A stretch of DNA of 9,183 bases, from positions 1-9,183 of the forward strand of contig JABZKD010000013.1 in NCBI GenBank assembly GCA_015257455.1. The letters run 5' to 3'. The notes beneath the pieces were generated by a model. The model was not told where the DNA came from and ran no database searches. It saw only the letters and a program-made list of their open reading frames with translations. This DNA is from Nanosynbacter sp. (GTDB lineage: Bacteria; Patescibacteriota; Saccharimonadia; Saccharimonadales; Saccharimonadaceae). Of the stretch, positions 5,667-9,183 are shown piece after piece; positions within the stretch are counted from its first letter, which is position 1, and the number at the start of each line of letters is the position of its first letter. Position numbers and translations under genes: made by a program.

Positions 5667-7250
5667 ATGAATATGCAAGGAAAAAACGCCCAAAATACCA
5701 CTGCCAAAGGTCGCATGATGGATTTTTCTCCTGTCCGCAAAACTGCTGGCACTATTTCTGGCGCCACGAATTCCGCCATCGCTAGCCCCTCTCGCACTCG
5801 TACTCTCACCCCGGCTTACACTTATTCACTCTCTGAACGTGAACTAGAACGTAAGAAGCAGGCAAAAAAAGAGCGCGAACGTCGTGAAGAAATTCAGCGC
5901 CAGATTGAACTCCAAAATCAAACCATGGATTATAATCGTCGCCGCATTGAGGCTGCTAAACAGGAATTAGCTCGCTCTCAGGCCGAAGAATCTTTGCGTA
6001 ATCGTGAACTTAGATTGCAACGTGAAATCGAAGAAAAACAGCAGGCTATTGCCAAAAAACAGGCTGAACAAGAAGCTCTTTTGCGACGCCAGGCTATTGA
6101 ACGTGAAAATCAAGCCAAACAGAGGCGCTATGAATATGAAAAGCAACGCGCTAAAGAAGAACTCGCCAAGCGTAAGGTTGGTGAATTGCCACGTGCTACT
6201 GGTAGAATTCCAGTTGGTAGTGCTAGCTTAGCTCCGAAAATGAAGCCTGCTCCAACCGCAATCTCAGTCGCTTCTGCCGCTACCACTGGGGCAACTGCCG
6301 CTTCCATTGGAATAACTTCGGCTTCTAGTCGTGTGAATTCTCTTGCCAGATCTACTACTTCCGCTGCCTCAAAATTCAAGGCTCCTTCACCAGTTTCCCG
6401 TATTCAGATTACCGCCAGCCCAAGTCGCACTCTCTTTGGTCGCATTCGTCCAGCTAAAAAAGTCGAATCTGAAATAAACTCCGATACTCAACCGGCTCAC
6501 CCAGCCAAAGCTCCGGTTCCGACTACTCTTGTTTCCTCAAGCGTACGTGATGCCTTGCAAAATTATGACAATTATGATGAAATAGAAGACCTCGAGGCCC
6601 TCTTTGATTCAGTCGATAGTGACCAGCTCCATGGTGAAAAATCCGCCCCTACCTCTGGCAATCCTTCAGCCACTATGTATTATCCGACCGTCAGCCATTC
6701 GAATACTATTTCTACTTTGCCCAAAAATCAGGGAAGCACGCTTACGCCGGATTCTATCGATTCTGCCTTCGCTTCGGACGACCAGACTGAACGTTTTGAG
6801 GCTATGGCTACGGTCGCTCCCGCTCGTTCACCATATTCTTTTTCAGATAATGAGAAACCAAAAACTGCTTCGCTTTATGCTGAGTCCGATATTGCGAATA
6901 ATAATGCCAACTATGTCCTTGGTGGCCGAAGTCCATTCATCAATACTGATAAGGTGCAAAAACGTCCACTTGCTAACGGGCAAGAGAATTTCGTCTCCTC
7001 TGATTTTACTTCTGAGCTCCTCGGCCCAGGTTCCAAGATTAAGGATTATACTTTCGAAGAGGAAAATAATTCTCGCAAAACTATTTATGCGAAAAATAAA
7101 TCCGAAAAGACCAAGGCTAAGCAACAGGCTGTCATTATCGACGATCCTTCCATGCGAAAGACCAACCTTTCACTAGTTTTTGCCCTCATCGCCATGAGTA
7201 TCTTCGGTGCACTAGTCGGCGCCATCGTCTATTTCGCCTTCTTCCAATAA
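5667..7250 (+). CDS. Tail-anchored protein with a long coiled coil and disordered linker, function unknown
   Basis: I do not recognise this 527-residue protein. Residues 1-52 are polar and basic. Residues 53-171 are a highly charged helix rich in Glu, Arg, Lys and Gln, almost certainly a coiled coil or long single helix. Residues 175-260 are rich in Ala, Ser, Thr and Pro with scattered basic residues. Residues 265-495 are polar and disordered-looking, with an acidic patch (299-320, around DNYDEIEDLEALFDSVDSD). Residues 501-526 (LSLVFALIAMSIFGALVGAI onward) are one transmembrane helix ending one residue before the stop. With no signal peptide and positive charges just before the helix, the body should be cytoplasmic with a C-terminal tail anchor. 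A scaffold or cell-envelope/division role is possible but not shown. Alternative starts at M3 or M17/M18 cannot be excluded; the first ATG fits the -10 box best. Confidence 0.75.
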   Translation: MNMQGKNAQNTTAKGRMMDFSPVRKTAGTISGATNSAIASPSRTRTLTPAYTYSLSERELERKKQAKKERERREEIQRQIELQNQTMDYNRRRIEAAKQELARSQAEESLRNRELRLQREIEEKQQAIAKKQAEQEALLRRQAIERENQAKQRRYEYEKQRAKEELAKRKVGELPRATGRIPVGSASLAPKMKPAPTAISVASAATTGATAASIGITSASSRVNSLARSTTSAASKFKAPSPVSRIQITASPSRTLFGRIRPAKKVESEINSDTQPAHPAKAPVPTTLVSSSVRDALQNYDNYDEIEDLEALFDSVDSDQLHGEKSAPTSGNPSATMYYPTVSHSNTISTLPKNQGSTLTPDSIDSAFASDDQTERFEAMATVAPARSPYSFSDNEKPKTASLYAESDIANNNANYVLGGRSPFINTDKVQKRPLANGQENFVSSDFTSELLGPGSKIKDYTFEEENNSRKTIYAKNKSEKTKAKQQAVIIDDPSMRKTNLSLVFALIAMSIFGALVGAIVYFAFFQ

Positions 7251-7253
7251 AGG

Positions 7254-7279
7254 AAAAAGAGGTTAAGAACATCTTTTTT
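7254..7279 (+). terminator. AT-rich hairpin just after the tail-anchored gene
   Basis: AAAAAGA (7254-7260) and GTT (7262-7264) pair with AAC (7268-7270) and TCTTTTT (7272-7278) across a G-A mismatch, with loop AAG. The 3' arm ends in a T-run. Stem and U-tract overlap, so it is a weaker candidate than the hairpin at 7339. Confidence 0.3.
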
Positions 7280-7330
7280 ATAACTTGGTGCGAGTAACTT
7301 TGCTTCGCAAATTTTCTCATACAGGCGACC

Positions 7331-7366
7331 AAAAAAATAAAGAGTATAAATACTCTTTCTTTTTTT
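7331..7366. terminator. Bidirectional intrinsic terminator between converging genes
   Basis: AAAGAGTA (7339-7346) and TACTCTTT (7351-7358) form an 8-bp stem with loop TAAA. On the plus strand it is followed by C and seven T (7360-7366). On the minus strand it is followed by A and seven T (complement of 7331-7337). It can therefore stop both the tail-anchored gene from the left and the tRNA transcript from the right. Confidence 0.8.
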
Positions 7367-7370
7367 GTTC

Positions 7371-7445
7371 TGGTGCGAGTGGAGAGAATCGAACTCTCAT
7401 CCCAAGTTTGGAAAACTTGTATACTAACCGCTGTACTACACTCGC
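7371..7445 (-). tRNA. tRNA-Gly (anticodon UCC)
   Basis: The minus strand folds into a full cloverleaf. The acceptor GCGAGTG/CACTCGC has seven perfect pairs. The D-arm is GTAC...GTAT. The anticodon arm is CAAGT-TTTCCAA-ACTTG, with TCC at the anticodon reading GGA/GGG. The T-arm is GAGAG-TTCGATT-CTCTC. CCA is encoded (complement of 7371-7373). The discriminator is A (7374), whereas E. coli tRNA-Gly has U at this position; A73 is typical of archaeal and eukaryotic tRNA-Gly. It lies 3 nt downstream of tRNA-His in the same transcript. Confidence 0.95.
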
Positions 7446-7448
7446 TAA

Positions 7449-7526
7449 TGGGGTGGGTGATCGGAATTGAACCGACGACCTTCTGGACCACAATCAGACG
7501 CTCTAACCAACTGAGCTACACCCACC
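7449..7526 (-). tRNA. tRNA-His (anticodon GUG)
   Basis: The acceptor is GTGGGTG/CACCCAC, with an extra 5' G (complement of 7526) facing C73 (complement of 7452). This G-1:C73 pair is the identity mark of tRNA-His. The D-arm is GCTC...GAGC, the anticodon loop TTGTGGT with GTG, and the T-arm GTCGG-TTCAATT-CCGAT. CCA is encoded (complement of 7449-7451). The base of the anticodon stem next to the loop appears as an A-C mismatch (31-39), leaving four stem pairs. It is the first RNA of a two-tRNA transcript. Confidence 0.95.
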
Positions 7527-7557
7527 AAATTTTCAAAATGCGCTGTACGCTTCCTAG

Positions 7558-7586
7558 ATTATAGCAAACCCAGTTTCTTTTTTCAA
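7558..7586 (-). promoter_or_regulatory. Strong promoter for the tRNA-His/tRNA-Gly transcript
   Basis: The minus strand has TTGAAA (complement of 7581-7586, five of six consensus bases), a 17-bp spacer, and TGCTATAAT, an extended -10 with a perfect hexamer (complement of 7558-7566). The start would fall near 7551, about 25 nt ahead of tRNA-His. There is no obvious terminator between the Gly-rich gene and this promoter, so some read-through into the tRNAs is likely. Confidence 0.85.
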
Positions 7587-7616
7587 TCAGAGATTCATTT
7601 TAGAATTATTTAAGAT

Positions 7617-8195
7617 CTAGAAATTCGGCTTAATTACTGGCCTAATATTGCCTCCAGATGGCCTACTACCGCCCGAAAAACCAGCACCGCCAGCTGGTCC
7701 GCCACTCATTCCCATCATCTTGTCGCGTTGCATGGTTTCACTCGGGGCACGTTGCACTCCAGATACTCCACCACTAGAACCAACTCCACCTAGTCTTCCA
7801 TATCCGCGTTTATACCCATCTCCAGGGGTCACGCCGTATCCGCGCCTCTCGCCGCCGCTACTCAGTACGCCATATCCGCGGTTTTTCTCACTCTCGCTTA
7901 CCACTCCATATCCACGCTTCAGCTCCTCGGGATTTTTCACATATCCATAACCGTGATTACCGGTATCACCTTCTACACGTCCGTAGCCTCCATTCATACT
8001 ACTAGAGCTACCTCCGGAACTACCATTAGATCCGCCATTGGCACCTTCATTGGCGCTTCCACCTCTGACGTCGAAGTTAGCGCCATTCCCAGACATTCCG
8101 CGCGACTGTTGATAAAGCCTCCCGGCCTCCTGTTGCTTGCCAGAATTTCCCCGCATCAGATCACTTTGTCCGTAACTGCCAATTATACCGCCCAT
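7617..8195 (-). CDS. Glycine-rich protein with six GYG repeats, function unknown
   Basis: I recognise no family. The open frame reaches an ATG at 8216, but that ATG overlaps the TATAAT box and would lie upstream of the transcript start. The next in-frame ATG (8195) has a perfect GGAGG (complement of 8200-8204) with a 4-nt spacer, the same arrangement as recA, so I place the start there (192 residues). Residues 15-66 are Gly/Ser/Asn-rich. Residues 70-136 hold six GYG units starting at 70, 82, 95, 107, 119 and 131, with steps of 12, 13, 12, 12 and 12. The last four are preceded by Arg and three continue as V (RGYGV). Residues 137-180 are again Gly/Ser-rich, and the end is basic (RPVIKPNF). There is no signal peptide or membrane segment. 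It is probably a flexible or self-associating protein. Confidence 0.7.
   Translation of the reverse strand: MGGIIGSYGQSDLMRGNSGKQQEAGRLYQQSRGMSGNGANFDVRGGSANEGANGGSNGSSGGSSSSMNGGYGRVEGDTGNHGYGYVKNPEELKRGYGVVSESEKNRGYGVLSSGGERRGYGVTPGDGYKRGYGRLGGVGSSGGVSGVQRAPSETMQRDKMMGMSGGPAGGAGFSGGSRPSGGNIRPVIKPNF
7790..7988 (-). repeat. Coding tandem repeat, 36-39 bp period
   Basis: Six diverged units encode GYG-x(9-10) within the Gly-rich protein. On the plus strand the recurring core is CCATATCC or CCGTATCC followed by GCG or a variant. Unit length is conserved better than base identity, which suggests that selection keeps the 12-residue spacing. Confidence 0.75.
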
Positions 8196-8214
8196 TTCAC
8201 CTCCATTTTCTTCC

Positions 8215-8225
8215 ATTATAGCAAA
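8215..8225 (-). promoter_or_regulatory. Extended -10 promoter for the Gly-rich gene
   Basis: The minus strand reads TTTGCTATAAT, a TGn-extended perfect -10. No good -35 is seen at 17-18 bp. A start near 8208 gives a leader of about 13 nt that just contains the GGAGG, and it rules out the ATG at 8216 as the start codon. Confidence 0.65.
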
Positions 8226-8307
8226 TTTTAATCTCTTAGCTTATCGCAACATTCGTCACTTATCACCAAGTCCACTCGCGCTCACTGGTAAACCAAAAAT
8301 CGCAGCA

Positions 8308-8340
8308 AAACCCCCGTAGTTTATTATGAAACCCCCCGTA
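8308..8340. repeat. Direct repeat AAACCCCCGTA in the divergent intergenic region
   Basis: AAACCCCCGTA (8308-8318) recurs as AAACCCCCCGTA (8329-8340). The starts are 21 bp apart and the GTA ends 22 bp apart, close to two helical turns. The C-runs stand out in an otherwise AT-rich spacer. They lie about 90 bp upstream of the -10 of the Gly-rich gene and 90 bp upstream of the promoter at 8429. A protein-binding site is possible. I see nothing else that I can name between 8226 and 8392, and no ORF there with a ribosome binding site. Confidence 0.45.
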
Positions 8341-8392
8341 CTTGCTTTTAAAAATCTAAAACACTTATGATTATTTTCTAGCTATTGAAATA

Positions 8393-8446
8393 CACAAGCC
8401 GAAAACGCTAATGCTTGTGATATAACCATTGACATTTTCAAGCATT
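8393..8446 (+). promoter_or_regulatory. Overlapping inverted repeats around the promoter at 8429
   Basis: CACAAGC (8393-8399) pairs with GCTTGTG (8413-8419). Part of the same central arm, AATGCTTG (8410-8417), also pairs with CAAGCATT (8439-8446), an 8-bp perfect inverted repeat. The -35 box lies inside the second repeat, and its right arm lies in the promoter spacer. Three CAAGC-type half-sites centred on a promoter look like an operator for a dimeric regulator. No known family can be assigned. Confidence 0.5.
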
Positions 8447-8457
8447 TATAGTATAAT
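8429..8457 (+). promoter_or_regulatory. Full-consensus sigma70 promoter of the membrane-protein gene
   Basis: TTGACA (8429-8434), a 17-bp spacer and TATAAT (8452-8457) match the vegetative consensus at all twelve positions. It is the strongest promoter in the window. A start near 8464 gives a leader of about 154 nt before the ATG at 8618, or a separate small RNA if transcription stops after the hairpin at 8548. Confidence 0.85.
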
Positions 8458-8463
8458 CACCTC

Positions 8464-8617
8464 AGTCTGTAATCTGGCTTAACCGCTTGAATTACCAAGA
8501 CGTCCATTAAAATCGAATCATCTCAGGCGTAAAATAATTTCACGCCTGTTTATTATAGATGAAGATGCAAACATTTTTTGCCTTGAGAAAATCGGGCACA
8601 CATGAGGAGGGAATCAT
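8464..8617 (+). ncRNA. Structured 5' leader or small RNA, unknown class
   Basis: Two stems can be drawn by eye. The first pairs 8465-8473 (GTCTGTAAT) with 8491-8501 (ATTAC, then AGAC after a 2-nt bulge). The second pairs CAGGCGT (8524-8530) with ACGCCTG (8542-8548), and AAA/TTT can stack inside it. It can be extended outward by TCATCT (8518-8523) pairing with AGATGA (8557-8562) across an 8-nt bulge TTTATTAT. The bulge doubles as a poor U-tract, so the element could act as a leaky terminator or attenuator. The Shine-Dalgarno sequence (8604-8610) lies beyond both stems. I match it to no known riboswitch, 6S, SRP or tmRNA sequence. Confidence 0.4.
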
Positions 8618-9183
8618 ATGAATTTTGTGTTTATTGCAGCAGTGATTGTTATTGTAACATTCTTCGGTATTTATGGTGAATGCGCTCGAAAAACCGAGAC
8701 CAATCAAGAAGTCTCGGCGCTTCGGGAGAACCTTTTAAAGGGTTGTTTAGTAAGTTTAGTTTTACTCTTACTACCAATCTTCGGAAGTTTGCTGTTTCCA
8801 CAGTTTCAACCACGCCTAGCTACGATAACTTTTATCGTGGAATTGGCAGCGGTTGCGCTGTTTGGTTTCCGTGAACTTCATAAGAGGAATCACCGAATGA
8901 CGAAACTAGTTTACCTTTTGGTGCAACTCTTTGGAATTGCGCTAGTTTGGTGTCAGCTTTTTAGCTACTATAAGATGGATCAGACAATTTTCAGTAACAT
9001 GGATTTTGTCTTCGTACCCCTTATGGCATGGCTGGCTACAATTACGATTGTTGTCTACACTTATCTTGACGGTCCTAAGTTAAGGCCCAAAAAGTTAAGT
9101 AAGACTGAAGCCGAGAATGCTAAGCTGCGCGAGCAGATTGAGCGTTTGCAAAAACAGCTTCAGGTAGACAAGGAAAAACAAAG
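8618..9183 (+). CDS. Multi-pass membrane protein with C-terminal coiled coil, cut at the window end
   Basis: ATG at 8618 follows GAGGAGG (8604-8610) with a 7-nt spacer, and the frame stays open for 188 codons to the window edge. The first residues are MNFVFIAAVIVIVTFFGIYG. Hydrophobic segments lie at about 3-19, 42-60, 67-84, 97-116 and 130-150, giving five likely membrane helices. Residues 154-160 are basic, and from 161 a heptad-like charged helix begins (AENAKLREQIERLQKQLQ), probably a coiled coil extending past the window. Basic residues cluster at 85-96 and 154-162, which suggests that those loops are cytoplasmic. I do not recognise the family. Arg codons are mixed (CGA, CGG, CGC, CGT and two AGG), unlike the CGT/CGC-dominated housekeeping genes nearby, a mild hint of accessory origin or lower selection. 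Confidence 0.8.
   Translation, partial: MNFVFIAAVIVIVTFFGIYGECARKTETNQEVSALRENLLKGCLVSLVLLLLPIFGSLLFPQFQPRLATITFIVELAAVALFGFRELHKRNHRMTKLVYLLVQLFGIALVWCQLFSYYKMDQTIFSNMDFVFVPLMAWLATITIVVYTYLDGPKLRPKKLSKTEAENAKLREQIERLQKQLQVDKEKQ

Noticed and set aside
6004..7176. Alternative-frame ORFs inside the tail-anchored gene
   Set aside because: They lack start signals and give compositionally odd proteins. The host frame has a coherent coiled-coil and membrane-anchor architecture.
7286..7380. TGGTGCGAGT at 7286-7295 repeats the 3' end of tRNA-Gly (7371-7380), like an attachment-site duplication
   Set aside because: Only 10 bp match, the copies are 85 bp apart with a terminator between, and there is no integrase. 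Chance or a trivial remnant is more likely.
7186..7564. Small ORFs on both strands across the tRNA pair and terminator
   Set aside because: They overlap two complete tRNA cloverleaves and a terminator, so they are not protein coding.
7648..8231. Proline-rich and Thr-rich plus-strand ORFs opposite the Gly-rich gene
   Set aside because: They are complements of Gly/Ser-rich repeat codons, with no ribosome binding site; the minus strand has promoter, Shine-Dalgarno sequence and ordered repeats.
8680..8874. 64-codon plus-strand ORF
   Set aside because: It is a shifted frame within the longer membrane-protein frame starting at 8618, which has a good Shine-Dalgarno sequence and continuous hydrophobic segments.

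Overview
The window looks like chromosomal DNA of a small-genome bacterium with moderate to low GC and a standard code. I favour the Patescibacteria/CPR radiation, plausibly Candidatus Saccharibacteria. The grounds are compact gene packing, an unremarkable RecA next to a RecX carrying a large insertion, a TyrRS with a degenerate HIGH motif, a triosephosphate isomerase with altered phosphate-gripping residues, and several unrecognisable surface-type or low-complexity proteins. The placement is inference from gene content; no rRNA gene is present to settle it.

Layout. 1-1171 (+): tyrS, cut at the left edge. 1172-1357: recA leader with a four-codon mini-ORF, a 15-bp palindrome and a tandem repeat. 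1358-3246 (+): recA-recX, overlapping by one base (TAGTG). 3247-3338: convergent spacer with a TCAATCTAG micro-repeat. 3339-4705 (-): a PMM-like HAD phosphatase followed by a two-domain PRC-barrel protein, overlapping by ATGA. 4706-4865: divergent promoter region. 4866-5642 (+): tpiA. 5667-7250 (+): a 527-residue tail-anchored coiled-coil protein of unknown function. Both of the last two genes have a TATAAT box only 5-6 nt before the ATG and no Shine-Dalgarno sequence, so leaderless mRNAs are predicted. 7339-7366: bidirectional terminator. 7371-7526 (-): tRNA-Gly(UCC) and tRNA-His(GUG) behind a strong promoter. 7617-8195 (-): a glycine-rich protein with six GYG repeats of 12-13 residues. 8225-8617: a long regulatory region with direct repeats, overlapping inverted repeats, a full-consensus TTGACA-N17-TATAAT promoter and a folded 5' leader. 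8618-9183 (+): the start of a multi-pass membrane protein with a C-terminal coiled coil, cut at the right edge.

How it fits together. The left half is translation and DNA repair housekeeping: TyrRS, RecA and its modulator RecX. The centre has glycolysis (TpiA) and a possible sugar-phosphate enzyme. The right half is accessory-like, with a tail-anchored coiled-coil protein, a Gly-rich repeat protein and a membrane protein behind an elaborate control region. Three minus-strand promoters share the exact 11-mer TTTGCTATAAT (extended -10). I see no insertion sequence, CRISPR array or recognised defence system. The most unusual signals are the 8393-8617 control region, the recA leader and the paired leaderless starts.
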